DNA from: JAAUTT01 sp038213375
Lineage (GTDB): Bacteria; Bacteroidota; Bacteroidia; Bacteroidales; JAAUTT01
Assembly: GCA_038213375.1 (NCBI GenBank)
Contig: JBBQTB010000013.1
Span: 62,001 to 126,000, forward strand
Reading direction: 5' to 3'
DNA length: 64,000 nucleotides
Shown here in pieces: positions 1 through 9,795 of the stretch. Position 1 is the stretch's first letter. Each line of letters begins with the position of its first letter. The position numbers were made by a program, and so were the translations under genes. Under the pieces are notes generated by a model. It was given only the letters and a program-made list of their open reading frames with translations, was not told the DNA's origin and made no database searches.

Positions 1-2
1 TT

Positions 3-374
3 GCTGCCGGATACGAAGTAGTGGTTACACATCCTGAAGGATACGAGCTAGATGAAAAGTTTACCCATGGTGCAAAAATTGAGTATAACCAAAATAAAGC
101 ATTCGAAGGAGCTGATTTTATCTACGCAAAAAATTGGTCTAATTATAAAAACTACGGTCAGATTTTGAATATGGATCTAAACTGGACCGTATCAGCTGAT
201 AAGATGAAACTTACAAATCAGGCCAAATTTATGCACTGTCTACCTGTTCGTCGAAACATGATTGTTACTGATGAAGTCATTGACAGCCCTGATTCAATTG
301 TGATTGACGAAGCCGAAAATCGTATCTATTCGGCGCAAACTATCATTAAAAGAATTTTGGAAAATTTAAAATAA
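3..374 (+). CDS. argF': N-acyl-L-ornithine carbamoyltransferase, C-terminal part (5' end outside window)
   Basis: The reading frame is open from the first bases of the window, so only about the last 123 residues are present. The C-terminal ornithine-binding motif HCLPVRRN and the following VIDSPDSIVIDEAENR segment match the carbamoyltransferases of Bacteroidota that use N-succinyl- or N-acetylornithine instead of free ornithine. The enzyme makes acylcitrulline from carbamoyl phosphate in the cytoplasm. The residues that separate succinyl from acetyl specificity lie in the missing N-terminal half, so the acyl group cannot be told. An M20 deacylase and argH follow on the same strand, which fits this pathway variant. 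The apparent GTG start at position 21 is internal. Confidence 0.9.
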   Translation, partial: AAGYEVVVTHPEGYELDEKFTHGAKIEYNQNKAFEGADFIYAKNWSNYKNYGQILNMDLNWTVSADKMKLTNQAKFMHCLPVRRNMIVTDEVIDSPDSIVIDEAENRIYSAQTIIKRILENLK

Positions 375-457
375 CTGCATATTGAATATATAGTAGTTTA
401 TATTGTTATTTTAAATTTGAGTGTTTTCTCAAATCATTTTAGTACTATAATAATAAA

Positions 458-1519
458 ATGGAATTCTATTATCAACAGGCTATAAATACTTTAAAAAAGC
501 TTATTGCAATTCCTTCTTTAAGCAAGGAAGAGGACAAAACTGCCGATTTAATTTTTAATTATATACAATCGAACGGTTTTTCCCCAGAACGAAAAGGAAA
601 CAATGTTTGGGTGCGGTCGATCATTTCTGATAAACTGCCAACCGTTTTACTTAATTCGCATCACGACACTGTAAAACCATCGTCATCCTGGACTTTCGAC
701 CCATTTACACCAACAGAAAAAGATGGTAAACTATACGGATTGGGAAGTAATGATGCGGGGGCATCAGTGGTGAGTCAGATGATGGCATTTTTTGAATTAT
801 CCAAACAACCCAACCGACCCTATAACCTCATTTATAGTGCGACAGCTGAAGAAGAGATTACCGGGTTGGGTGGAGTTATCAGCATATTGCCCTATCTTGG
901 AAAAATTGATCTGGCTATTGTAGGCGAACCAACCCAAATGCAAATGGCCATTGCAGAGAAAGGATTGATGGTACTCGATTGCAAAGTGATGGGTAAAACC
1001 GGACATGCGGCGCGTGACGAAGGCCTTAATCCTATTTATCTGGCACTGGAAGATATTGAATGGTTCCGGACATTTCAATTCCCAAAGGAATCCGAAATTC
1101 TGGGGAAGGTAAAAACATCGGTTACTATAATAAATGCGGGGTATCAACATAATGTGGTCCCCGATATATGCACCTATGTAGTAGATGTTCGTACCAACGA
1201 GCAATATACAAATGAACAATCTCTTGAACTCATTCTCAACCACATGAAACATTCGGAAGTAACACCCCGGTCATTGCGGCATAATTCATCATACATTCCA
1301 CTTAACCATCCGCTGGTCAAGCGCGGTCAAGGGTTGGGATTGACTTATTACGGATCGCCAACCACATCCGATCAGGCGGTGATGCGATTAACTTCCATGA
1401 AAATCGGTCCAGGAGACTCAGCACGTTCCCACACGGCAAACGAATACATTGAACTTGTTGAGATTAAAAAAGGGATATCAACTTATATAGAGCTATTGAA
1501 TGGTTTAGTTTTATCCTAA
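458..1519 (+). CDS. argE: M20 family N-acylcitrulline/acylornithine deacetylase (ArgE-like)
   Basis: This cytoplasmic zinc hydrolase removes the acyl group from acylcitrulline, or acylornithine, in arginine synthesis. M20 motifs are in order: HHD at residues 68-70 (HxD metal ligand), GSNDAG near 97-102 (bridging Asp), EEE at 131-133 (catalytic Glu and metal ligand), GEPT near 157, the dimerisation lid starting GKTGHAARDEG, and a C-terminal metal-binding His in SHTANEY. The length of 353 aa is usual for the family. Its position between the carbamoyltransferase and argH favours acylcitrulline as substrate, because in this pathway variant deacylation follows carbamoylation (inference). The ATG start is preceded by an A-rich stretch, typical of Bacteroidota. 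Confidence 0.88.
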   Translation: MEFYYQQAINTLKKLIAIPSLSKEEDKTADLIFNYIQSNGFSPERKGNNVWVRSIISDKLPTVLLNSHHDTVKPSSSWTFDPFTPTEKDGKLYGLGSNDAGASVVSQMMAFFELSKQPNRPYNLIYSATAEEEITGLGGVISILPYLGKIDLAIVGEPTQMQMAIAEKGLMVLDCKVMGKTGHAARDEGLNPIYLALEDIEWFRTFQFPKESEILGKVKTSVTIINAGYQHNVVPDICTYVVDVRTNEQYTNEQSLELILNHMKHSEVTPRSLRHNSSYIPLNHPLVKRGQGLGLTYYGSPTTSDQAVMRLTSMKIGPGDSARSHTANEYIELVEIKKGISTYIELLNGLVLS

Positions 1520-1545
1520 TTTTGAATTTTAAAAACAATCTTTAC

Positions 1546-2877
1546 ATGAAACTCTGGGACAAAGGAACAACAGTTAACGAATGGATTGAGCGGTTTACAG
1601 TTGGCAGCGACCGTGAAATGGATCTCTACCTTGCCGAATTTGACGTGCTGGGAACCATCGCACACATTACCATGCTTGAAACCATCGGGTTGATTGGTAA
1701 AGCTGAACTTCCTTTGTTGAAAAAAGAACTTTCGGAAATATATTATAAAATAAAAGCTGGAAGCTTTACTATAGAAGAAGGTGTTGAAGACGTTCATTCA
1801 CAAGTAGAACTAATACTTACTCATAAACTGGGCGATCTTGGAAAGAAAGTTCATAGCGGCCGATCACGTAACGATCAGGTACTGGTTGACAGTAAATTAT
1901 TTATAAGAAATGAGATTCAGAAAACGGTTGAATCGGTAAAAACGCTTTTTGATGTACTCATCGCACAAAGTGAGCGTTATAAGGAGGTTTTATTACCCGG
2001 ATATACGCATTTGCAGGTGGCTATGCCATCATCATTTGGGTTGTGGTTTGGTGCTTATGCAGAAAGCCTCACCGACGATATATTATTGCTTCATACTTCC
2101 TATAAAATTGCTAACCAGAATCCATTGGGTTCTGCAGCAGGTTATGGGTCCTCGTTTCCACTTAACCGCACACTAACTACTCAATTATTAGGATTCGAAA
2201 ACCTAAGTTATAATGTAGTTTACGCCCAAATGGGGAGAGGCAAAACCGAAAAAATAGCAGCTTTTGCCATGTCCTCAGTAGCAGCTACCCTGTCCCGCCT
2301 TGCAATGGATGTATGCCTCTACATGAGTCAGAACTTCGGATTTTTAAGTTTACCCGACGAATATACCACTGGTTCAAGCATCATGCCTCATAAAAAAAAC
2401 CCCGATGTGTTTGAGCTTATCCGGGCCAGATGCAATAAACTTCAAGCATTACCCAACGACATCACAATAATGTTGGCCAACCTTCCATCTGGTTATTTTC
2501 GGGATTTACAACTTCTAAAGGAAACAATTTTTCCTGCATTTGCCGAGTTACGGAGTTGCATTGACATCGTAGCTTTTATGATGGACAAACTCATCATCAA
2601 TCGAAATATACTGGAAGATGGTCGTTACAAATATCTATTCAGTGTTGATGTACTAAACAAACTCGTACTCCGTGGAACACCATTCCGTGATGCATATAAA
2701 ATTGTTAGCAAAGATATTAAAGATGGTAACTTTAATCCTGAAATGAATGTTGAACATACACATGAGGGTAGCATTGGGAATTTGTGTAATGAACAGATTT
2801 CAGAAAAAATGCAGCAAACTTTTAGCCTGTTCAACTTCGAAAAAATATCTGAAATTCTTTTTGACCTTGTTAAATAG
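1546..2877 (+). CDS. argH: Argininosuccinate lyase
   Basis: This enzyme cleaves argininosuccinate to arginine and fumarate, the last step of arginine synthesis. The fumarase/aspartase-superfamily signature GSSIMPHKKNP lies at about residues 276-286, and the HSGRSRNDQ and GYTHLQ blocks of the active site are present. I start at the ATG at 1546 (MKLWDKG), which matches the usual N-terminus of bacteroidotal ArgH. A TTG at 1522 in the same frame would add eight unlikely residues directly after the argE stop. The protein has 443 aa. It ends in TAG, which shows that TAG serves as a normal stop in this genome. It is probably co-transcribed with the two genes before it. Confidence 0.95.
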   Translation: MKLWDKGTTVNEWIERFTVGSDREMDLYLAEFDVLGTIAHITMLETIGLIGKAELPLLKKELSEIYYKIKAGSFTIEEGVEDVHSQVELILTHKLGDLGKKVHSGRSRNDQVLVDSKLFIRNEIQKTVESVKTLFDVLIAQSERYKEVLLPGYTHLQVAMPSSFGLWFGAYAESLTDDILLLHTSYKIANQNPLGSAAGYGSSFPLNRTLTTQLLGFENLSYNVVYAQMGRGKTEKIAAFAMSSVAATLSRLAMDVCLYMSQNFGFLSLPDEYTTGSSIMPHKKNPDVFELIRARCNKLQALPNDITIMLANLPSGYFRDLQLLKETIFPAFAELRSCIDIVAFMMDKLIINRNILEDGRYKYLFSVDVLNKLVLRGTPFRDAYKIVSKDIKDGNFNPEMNVEHTHEGSIGNLCNEQISEKMQQTFSLFNFEKISEILFDLVK

Positions 2878-2998
2878 TGTTTGCAAGAACACCAAATTTA
2901 TAATCAAAAGTATCTCTGATCATATTATAAAAACGCTATCCTGTAAAAACAGATACTATTTTTTATGTACCTTTCCCAAACAAACTTAACAAATAGAA

Positions 2999-3604
2999 AT
3001 GAATATTATTTTAAAATCTTTGTCGATCCTGATTGCTCTATTTTCATGTTATACCTCAATTAATGCTCAAGATGCAGCGCTTCTAAAAAAAACAGATCAA
3101 TGGTTTAAAAGTCAGAAATATTTAGACGGATTATCTCTAAAACCTTTCGAGGGTGTAAATAAAGTAGAATTCTATATTCAGTATCAAAAAAATAAAAATC
3201 TGTTGGATAAAGCTTTTTCGTACTTAAAAAAAACCAATCTAGACACGATTTCTGTAGGAAAACATGTGATTGACGGCGACTCTGTTTTTGCATCGGTAAC
3301 TGAAAATCCAACCAAATCTTTTGAGGACACCAAATGGGAATTTCATAAGAAATATATAGATATTCAATATGTTATAAAAGGTAAAGAGAAAATGGGAACT
3401 ACTCCAATTGAAAGCCTTTCGATAACAACCCCATACAACGAAATTAAAGATGTTGGGTTTGGCGATGCTTCAAACGGCAAGTTTTATATAGCCGAACCCG
3501 GTAGGTTTTTAATCTTTTTCCCAACCGATGCGCATAGGCCAAATATTAAAATAGAAGGTTTTGAAAAAACCAAAAAGGTTGTAGTGAAAATAATGGCGAA
3601 ATAA
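2999..3604 (+). CDS. YhcH/YjgK/YiaL family protein with signal peptide
   Basis: The C-terminal 150 residues carry the family pattern HKKYIDIQYVIKG and, near the end, FFPTDAHRPNI. The conserved His and Glu residues of this cupin-like fold (DUF386) are thought to bind metal. Members are linked to sialic acid or other sugar handling, but no reaction is firmly established for most. Unlike the cytoplasmic E. coli proteins, this one begins with a clear signal peptide (hydrophobic residues 5-20, likely cleavage after INA near 23), so it should act in the periplasm. It lies 35 bp upstream of a UMF1-type transporter on the same strand, and the two may be co-transcribed. Confidence 0.78.
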   Translation: MNIILKSLSILIALFSCYTSINAQDAALLKKTDQWFKSQKYLDGLSLKPFEGVNKVEFYIQYQKNKNLLDKAFSYLKKTNLDTISVGKHVIDGDSVFASVTENPTKSFEDTKWEFHKKYIDIQYVIKGKEKMGTTPIESLSITTPYNEIKDVGFGDASNGKFYIAEPGRFLIFFPTDAHRPNIKIEGFEKTKKVVVKIMAK

Positions 3605-3639
3605 TGCATTTAATGTAAACTCATTTTATCAACTTATCT

Positions 3640-4956
3640 ATGAGGAATGTGGATATGATGCCCGAAAAAAATCAAAGAAAAATAATAAACGCTTGGTGTT
3701 CATATGATATTGCTAATTCAGCGTATTGTTTAAGTATAAGTACAGTCTTATATCCAATATATTATCAAGCCATTACAAAACAAACATGGGGTTCAGATTT
3801 GGTATCTTTTATGGGCATAAGTATCAAAAATACGGTTCTATATGACTATTTTATTGCTTTTGGTTATTTCCTCATTATTTTTTTAACTCCTCTGCTCTCA
3901 GGTATTGCCGATATGGGAGGATATCGAAAACGCTTTATGCAATTTTTTACTTTAATTGGTTCATTATCCTGCATTGGATTATATTGGTTTAACGGATATA
4001 ATATTATTTTTGGAGTTGCACTTCCAGCATTGGCAGTAGTTGGATTTGCAGGTTCGCTAGTATATTATAATTCTTTTTTACCAATTATAGCAACGCCAGA
4101 CAGGCATGATAAAATAAGTGCGAGGGGCTTTTCATGGGGTTATGGAGGAAGTATGATTTTGTTAATTTTCAATTTATATTGTATTGAAAACTACCAGAAA
4201 TTTGGCTTTACCGGAAAATTAGATGCAATAAAATTCGCCTTTGTTGAAGTGGGGATCTGGTGGTTTGCAATAGCCCAAATAGCATTTTGGCATTTGAAAG
4301 AGTACAAGGGAGGTTTTACAATTAAATCGCACGTTTTCACGAAAGGATTTCAGGAGATTATAAAAGTGTTTAGCATTATAAAAAAGGATACAACCATGCT
4401 GAGGTTTTTACTTTCGTTTTTTCTTTTTAGTATTGGAGTTCAAACTATCATTCTGGTGGCTACCCTATTTGGAAGCAAGGAATTGGGCATTGAAGGTTCG
4501 AAACTAATTGTCACCATCCTTCTTATTCAAATTCTGGCACTTATAGGATCTACTTTTTTTGGTTGGGTCTCAACAAAGAAAGGAAATAAATTTTCGTTGG
4601 TTACCATGCTTATCATATGGTCTGTGGTTTGTTTTATTGCGTACTTCATTCATAACGATATTCAATTTTTTATTCTGGCATCATTAGTAGGTTTAGTAAT
4701 GGGTGGAATCCAGTCTCAAGCTCGTTCGACCTATTCAAAACTAATTCCTGAAAACTCAAAAGATACAGCTTCATTTTTTAGTTTCTATGATATCACAGAA
4801 AAAGCTGCCATTGTGATAGGTATGTTATGTTTCGGTTTTATTGAAGAGGTAACCGGAAGTATGCGACTGAGTGCACTTTTGCTTTCCGTATTCTTTCTAG
4901 CTAGTTTGATAATTGTTTTGAGAACAAAACTGGTTACAAAAAAATATGTACAATAA
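3640..4956 (+). CDS. MFS transporter, UMF1 family
   Basis: A 438-residue integral membrane protein with about twelve hydrophobic segments. The N-terminal block NAWCSYDIANSAYCLSISTVLYPIYY is typical of the UMF1 (Atg22-like) branch of the major facilitator superfamily. Atg22 exports amino acids from yeast vacuoles; substrates of the bacterial members are mostly unknown, so none is assigned here. ATG codons at 3655 and 3658 are alternative starts, since the first five codons carry nothing conserved. The gene follows the secreted YhcH-like gene closely, which could mean uptake or efflux of a related small molecule (inference). Downstream it converges on exbD. Confidence 0.82.
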   Translation: MRNVDMMPEKNQRKIINAWCSYDIANSAYCLSISTVLYPIYYQAITKQTWGSDLVSFMGISIKNTVLYDYFIAFGYFLIIFLTPLLSGIADMGGYRKRFMQFFTLIGSLSCIGLYWFNGYNIIFGVALPALAVVGFAGSLVYYNSFLPIIATPDRHDKISARGFSWGYGGSMILLIFNLYCIENYQKFGFTGKLDAIKFAFVEVGIWWFAIAQIAFWHLKEYKGGFTIKSHVFTKGFQEIIKVFSIIKKDTTMLRFLLSFFLFSIGVQTIILVATLFGSKELGIEGSKLIVTILLIQILALIGSTFFGWVSTKKGNKFSLVTMLIIWSVVCFIAYFIHNDIQFFILASLVGLVMGGIQSQARSTYSKLIPENSKDTASFFSFYDITEKAAIVIGMLCFGFIEEVTGSMRLSALLLSVFFLASLIIVLRTKLVTKKYVQ

Positions 4957-4974
4957 ATGGTTACAAATTGAATT

Positions 4975-5370
4975 TTATTCTTTTTCTGTAGCCAAAATCA
5001 TCTTTACCTCAACGCGTTTACCAATTTCAAGAACATCGACCAAATCTTGAATAGTCAAATGGCTATCAGCTCTAAGCACAACGGTCATATCATTAATCTT
5101 TTTCTTCCGTTCAGTTAAAGCAAGTTCCAAATCAGCAGGCGCAACCATCAATTGATCAAGGTAATATTTCTTATCAGCAGTAATTGAAAGTGTTATTTGT
5201 TTCTTCGAAAGCGTTTGACTGGAGCTGGCTTTCGGTAGCATCAATTTAATTACATTTGGGTTAGCAAAAGTGGCAACGATAAGAAAAAACAGCAACAGGA
5301 AAAACATAATGTCGTTTAATGATGCCGTTGCTACCTCAGCTTTAAAATCGTGACTACGTTTAATCTTCAT
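4975..5370 (-). CDS. exbD: ExbD/TolR family biopolymer transport protein
   Basis: A 131-residue protein with a short cytoplasmic N-terminus, one transmembrane helix (about residues 20-38) and a periplasmic domain. The helix begins with SLNDIMFFLLLFFLIVATF, and its Asp (about residue 21) is the proton-carrying residue conserved in ExbD and TolR. With ExbB it forms a proton-driven motor that energises TonB-dependent or Tol-like processes at the outer membrane. The exbB gene lies 42 bp upstream on the same strand. No tonB gene is adjacent, so the partner is unknown. Confidence 0.88.
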   Translation of the reverse strand: MKIKRSHDFKAEVATASLNDIMFFLLLFFLIVATFANPNVIKLMLPKASSSQTLSKKQITLSITADKKYYLDQLMVAPADLELALTERKKKINDMTVVLRADSHLTIQDLVDVLEIGKRVEVKMILATEKE

Positions 5371-5412
5371 ATCTAAATAAATCGTAAGTTCTAATGGTAA
5401 ACCATCAGTAAA

Positions 5413-6117
5413 TTATTCCTCTTTTTTCGCCCTTAATTCTTTTACGGAATTTAAAATCTCAAACGATTCAGCTTCTACAAATGAGATAAAACGATCGAGT
5501 TTCATATTTAACACATGGTAACCGCAATAGGCAATTACTCCGACAATTAAACCACTTCCGCTCGAAATCATTTTCTCGTATAAACCGCCGGATATAATTC
5601 CGATACTAATGTTATCTGTTACCGAAATATTGTAAAAAATTTTGATAATTCCTGAGATAGTCCCAATAAAACCAAGCATTGGAGCAACACCGGCAATAAT
5701 TCCCAAATAATTAAGGTTTTGATTCAACTTGGAAATTTCAATATTACTTACGCTTTCAATCTCAGCTTCAATTTCCTTTACCGGACCACTTAGGTTTTTA
5801 AGAAAATGTGTAAAGATTGCCTTGTAAGCACCCGATCCTGCCGAAAGGGCTGTCATTGCCTTTTCTGGTTCGTTATTTTTAACGTGTAGCTTAAAATTTG
5901 ACCGAATCGAGGAAACTATTTTTGTTCCCTTGTTAATGATATAATATTTTTCAGCAATCAAATAAATAGCAATTATGGATAAAATTCCAATTGGAATGAG
6001 AATTACTCCACCCTTCATCAAAAGGTCAAACACAGATAGATGATGGTTAGCAACATCTTCGACTTTGAGTTTGTTTAATGTTTCGGATACTTGCAAAATT
6101 GTAGTTAGAGAAATCAT
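5413..6117 (-). CDS. exbB: ExbB/TolQ/MotA family proton channel protein
   Basis: A 234-residue inner-membrane protein with three hydrophobic segments at roughly 30-52, 133-160 and 175-205. The segment GIIAGVAPMLGFIGTISGIIK and the following glycine-rich stretch ending SSGSGLIVGVIAYCGYH match the conserved pore helices of ExbB/TolQ. It forms the channel of an ExbBD motor with the downstream exbD product. The gene diverges from carB across a 314-bp intergenic region. Whether it serves TonB, Tol or a gliding-type system cannot be decided from this sequence. Confidence 0.88.
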   Translation of the reverse strand: MISLTTILQVSETLNKLKVEDVANHHLSVFDLLMKGGVILIPIGILSIIAIYLIAEKYYIINKGTKIVSSIRSNFKLHVKNNEPEKAMTALSAGSGAYKAIFTHFLKNLSGPVKEIEAEIESVSNIEISKLNQNLNYLGIIAGVAPMLGFIGTISGIIKIFYNISVTDNISIGIISGGLYEKMISSGSGLIVGVIAYCGYHVLNMKLDRFISFVEAESFEILNSVKELRAKKEE

Positions 6118-6431
6118 TTTAAATGCCTAATTTTAAAATTTATGCAAACGTATGGGTTTTTTTTGGAATTCCAAATTTGGAAAAATTTAAGATTACATGG
6201 TAGATTAAGGACAAAAATGTTCTCTTTTTTAATTTGTATGCAAAATTAAATTTTATTAAGTGCTGCAAAACATATATTTTTACACCCTGAAATTTTGTTA
6301 GGTTGTGCCCACAAAGTTTTGTGAATGAGAATTTAAGTTTGAAATGGTGTGACTTTTGCATACAAATCGCCAGATCATTTAGTTGCTCTTTCAATAAAAA
6401 TTTCAGTTAATCTTATAAAATCTACACGGAG
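6118..6431. repeat. exbB-carB divergent intergenic region with a 14-bp inverted repeat
   Basis: No convincing gene lies in these 314 bases; an 84-codon minus-strand frame has no coding character. The region must hold the promoters of exbB (leftward) and carB (rightward). It contains a perfect 14-bp inverted repeat, ATTTGTATGCAAAA at 6232-6245 and its complement at 6354-6367, with 108 bp between the arms. That is too far for an ordinary hairpin and compatible with paired protein-binding sites. A related TATGCAAA sequence occurs near 6142. No regulator can be named. Confidence 0.5.
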
Positions 6432-9400
6432 ATGGACAAAAGCATAAAGAAAGTAATTGTACTTGGTTCGGGTGCGCTAAAAATCGGTGAAGCGGGTGAA
6501 TTTGACTATTCGGGATCGCAAGCGCTCAAAGCATTGCATGAGGAAGGTGTGTATACCATCCTCATCAACCCAAACATTGCCACTGTTCAAACATCTGAAG
6601 GATTAGCCGATAAGATTTACTTTCTGCCAGTAACACCTTATTTTGTAGAAAAGGTTATTCAAAAAGAAAAACCGGACGGTATACTACTTGCTTTTGGTGG
6701 TCAGACAGCCCTAAATTGCGGCATTGCTCTGTTCAGAGACAATATTTTCGTAAAATACAATCTTCGTGTTCTTGGTACTCCTATTCAGTCCATAATGGAC
6801 ACTGAAGATCGTGAATTGTTTGTAAATAAACTCAACGAAATAGATGTAATAACCGCACGAAGCATTGCTGCATCGAACCTTGACGACACGCTTGCCGCAG
6901 CCGAAAAACTTGGTTTTCCATTGATCATCCGTGCAGCATATGCACTAGGCGGCCTTGGTTCAGGTTTTTGTTATAACATGGATCAGCTTAAAAAGCTAGC
7001 CAGCAAAGCTTTTGCGTATTCTCCTCAAGTGTTAGTTGAAGAATCCCTGAAAGGCTGGAAAGAAGTAGAATACGAAGTGGTGCGTGATAAATACGATAAT
7101 TGCATCACAGTTTGTAACATGGAGAACTTTGATCCATTAGGAATCCATACCGGTGAAAGCATCGTTGTAGCTCCTTCACAAACACTTACAAATGCTGAAT
7201 ATCATAAACTCCGGCAATTAGCCATTAAAATTATCCGCCATATCGGTATCGTTGGTGAATGCAATGTTCAGTATGCACTTGATCCAAATTCAGAAGACTA
7301 TCGTGTAATTGAAGTAAATGCACGTTTGTCCCGGTCCTCAGCTCTGGCATCCAAAGCAACCGGTTATCCGTTGGCTTTTGTAGCTGCCAAACTGGCACTT
7401 GGATATGGTCTTCACGAGTTGAAGAATTCTATTACAAAAACTACTTCGGCTTTTTTCGAACCGGCGCTTGACTATATCGTTTGTAAAATCCCGCGGTGGG
7501 ATATGAACAAATTCGTGGGAGTTTCCAAGCAAATCGGATCATCGATGAAGAGCGTGGGGGAAGTAATGTCCATCGGAAAAACATTTGAAGAGGCCATTCA
7601 AAAAGGCTTACGAATGATTGGTCAGGGAATGCACGGGTTTGTTGGAAATCGGGATATTGAACTCGAAGATATTGAGAAAGAATTGTCGGAACCGACCGAC
7701 ATGCGAATTTTTGTTATCGCGAGTGCTTTTGAAAAAGGACTTACTGTAGATAAAATTCATCAGTTAACCAAAATCGACAAATGGTTTCTGATCAAACTCA
7801 GGAATATCTTCGACCTAAAAAATGATCTGGAAAAAAGCAATTCGCTTGATGAATTGCCCCTCGAATTACTGAAGGATGCCAAACGCTCGGGGTTTTCTGA
7901 TTTCCAGGTGGCTCGTTTCGTTCTGAAGGGCGACAATGACCAGATGGAGGATTATATTCTAAATGTTCGTAAATTTCGTAAATCTCATAATATTGTACCC
8001 AGTGTAAAACAGATTGATACCCTTGCAGCTGAGTACCCTGCCAAAACCAATTACCTGTATCTAACTTATCATGGTCAGGAACACGATGTACAATTTGAAA
8101 GGGACAATCAATCGGTAGTCGTTTTAGGTTCCGGAGCATATCGTATTGGAAGTTCTGTGGAATTTGACTGGTGTGGTGTTAGTGCACTGAATACCATCAA
8201 AGAGCAGGGATTCCGATCGATCATGATCAATTACAATCCCGAAACAGTAAGTACCGATTACGATGTTTGCGACCGTCTTTATTTCGATGAACTTTCACTG
8301 GAGCGAGTGCTGGACATAATGGATCTGGAAATCCCAAGAGGTGTAATTATATCCACCGGTGGACAAATTCCAAACAACTTGGCTATCCGACTGCATAATC
8401 AGCAAATTCCGATTCTGGGTACATCTCCTCTTTCAATTGACAGAGCCGAAGATCGTCATAAATTTTCGACCATGTGCGATAATCTGGATATCGATCAACC
8501 TCGTTGGAAAGAGCTTACAAGCATCGACGATATCTATGAATTTACCGAAATGGTTGGTTTTCCGGTTTTGATTCGCCCTTCATACGTTCTTTCAGGCGCT
8601 GCAATGAACGTAGTTTCGAACCGCGATGAATTGAAGTATTTTTTGGAGCTTGCGGCTAACGTATCGAAGAAATATCCGGTTGTAGTTTCGGAATTCATTG
8701 TGAATTCAAAAGAAATTGAAATTGATGCTGTGGCCAGTAAAGGAGAAATAATGGCTTATGCTATTTCTGAACATATAGAGTTTGCCGGAGTGCATAGTGG
8801 TGATGCCACCATGGTTTTTCCTCCTCAAAAAATTTACTTCGAAACAGTTCGCCGTATCAAACGGATAGCCCGAAAAATTGCCAAAGAGCTTGATATTTCA
8901 GGACCATTTAACATTCAATATCTTGCCAAAGATAATGATATCAAAGTTATCGAATGTAACCTTCGCGCATCACGTTCCATGCCGTTCGTATCAAAAGTTC
9001 TTAAAGTAAACCTCATCGACTTGGCAACAAAAATTATGTTGGGTGTTGCGGTTGACAAAATCGATAAATCTATTTTCGATTTAGATTATATGGGCATCAA
9101 GGCACCTCAGTTTTCATTCCAGAGGTTGCTGAAAGCCGACCCAGTTTTGGGTGTGGAAATGGCCTCCACGGGCGAAGTAGGTTGCATTGGCGAGGATTAT
9201 TACGAAACGTTGTTGAAATCAATGCTATCTGTAGGTTATACCATTCCAAAAAAGAACATATTATTCTCCACTGGTCCTGCCCGTGATAAAGTTGAACTAT
9301 TGAATAGTGCCAAATTACTGGTTGAGAAAGGTTACAATCTGTTTGCTACTAAAGGCTCGGCAGAATTTTTTCGAAAAAATGGTGTTGAAGTTACTGCGCT

Positions 9401-9650
9401 TCACTGGCCGGATGAAGACAAAGAGCCGAATACTCTTGATTATATTCGTGAAAAGAAGATTGACCTGGTAATTAACATCCCAAAAGACCTGTCGAAAACT
9501 GAATTAAATAACGACTATACCATCCGCAGAAGTGCTGTTGACTATAATATTCCATTACTCACCAATGCCCGTTTGGCTAGTGCATTTCTTACGGCCATAT
9601 GCAAACGAAGTATGGATGATATTAAGATAAAAAGTTGGGATGAATATTAA
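6432..9650 (+). CDS. carB: Carbamoyl-phosphate synthase large subunit
   Basis: A 1072-residue enzyme of standard length. It makes carbamoyl phosphate from bicarbonate, ammonia supplied by CarA, and two ATP. The order is: first ATP-grasp half starting VIVLGSGALKIGEAGEFDYSG, oligomerisation region (about 400-550), second ATP-grasp half starting VVVLGSGAYRIGSSVEFDW (about 567), and a C-terminal MGS-like allosteric domain starting near NILFSTGPARDK. The product feeds the acylornithine carbamoyltransferase upstream as well as pyrimidine synthesis. carA is not adjacent, so the two subunits are either encoded apart or carA lies outside the window. The ATG follows an A-rich leader ending ACGGAG. Confidence 0.97.
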   Translation: MDKSIKKVIVLGSGALKIGEAGEFDYSGSQALKALHEEGVYTILINPNIATVQTSEGLADKIYFLPVTPYFVEKVIQKEKPDGILLAFGGQTALNCGIALFRDNIFVKYNLRVLGTPIQSIMDTEDRELFVNKLNEIDVITARSIAASNLDDTLAAAEKLGFPLIIRAAYALGGLGSGFCYNMDQLKKLASKAFAYSPQVLVEESLKGWKEVEYEVVRDKYDNCITVCNMENFDPLGIHTGESIVVAPSQTLTNAEYHKLRQLAIKIIRHIGIVGECNVQYALDPNSEDYRVIEVNARLSRSSALASKATGYPLAFVAAKLALGYGLHELKNSITKTTSAFFEPALDYIVCKIPRWDMNKFVGVSKQIGSSMKSVGEVMSIGKTFEEAIQKGLRMIGQGMHGFVGNRDIELEDIEKELSEPTDMRIFVIASAFEKGLTVDKIHQLTKIDKWFLIKLRNIFDLKNDLEKSNSLDELPLELLKDAKRSGFSDFQVARFVLKGDNDQMEDYILNVRKFRKSHNIVPSVKQIDTLAAEYPAKTNYLYLTYHGQEHDVQFERDNQSVVVLGSGAYRIGSSVEFDWCGVSALNTIKEQGFRSIMINYNPETVSTDYDVCDRLYFDELSLERVLDIMDLEIPRGVIISTGGQIPNNLAIRLHNQQIPILGTSPLSIDRAEDRHKFSTMCDNLDIDQPRWKELTSIDDIYEFTEMVGFPVLIRPSYVLSGAAMNVVSNRDELKYFLELAANVSKKYPVVVSEFIVNSKEIEIDAVASKGEIMAYAISEHIEFAGVHSGDATMVFPPQKIYFETVRRIKRIARKIAKELDISGPFNIQYLAKDNDIKVIECNLRASRSMPFVSKVLKVNLIDLATKIMLGVAVDKIDKSIFDLDYMGIKAPQFSFQRLLKADPVLGVEMASTGEVGCIGEDYYETLLKSMLSVGYTIPKKNILFSTGPARDKVELLNSAKLLVEKGYNLFATKGSAEFFRKNGVEVTALHWPDEDKEPNTLDYIREKKIDLVINIPKDLSKTELNNDYTIRRSAVDYNIPLLTNARLASAFLTAICKRSMDDIKIKSWDEY

Positions 9651-9795
9651 CACACTACGTTAATACTTAATTATTAAATTTTTAAAAAGTATTTACGTTT
9701 AAATCGAAGCACACGAATTTCAGAAAACAGTTATACCAGGGATTAAATAACTGATTTTGAAGATGTGTCAATTTAAATATAATAGAATCTGGAAA

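Noticed and set aside
797..1252. 151-codon frame opposite argE
   Set aside because: Shadow frame within a well-supported conserved gene.
6140..6394. 84-codon minus-strand frame between exbB and carB
   Set aside because: Composition reflects AT-rich non-coding DNA, it has no family resemblance and it would leave no room for promoters.
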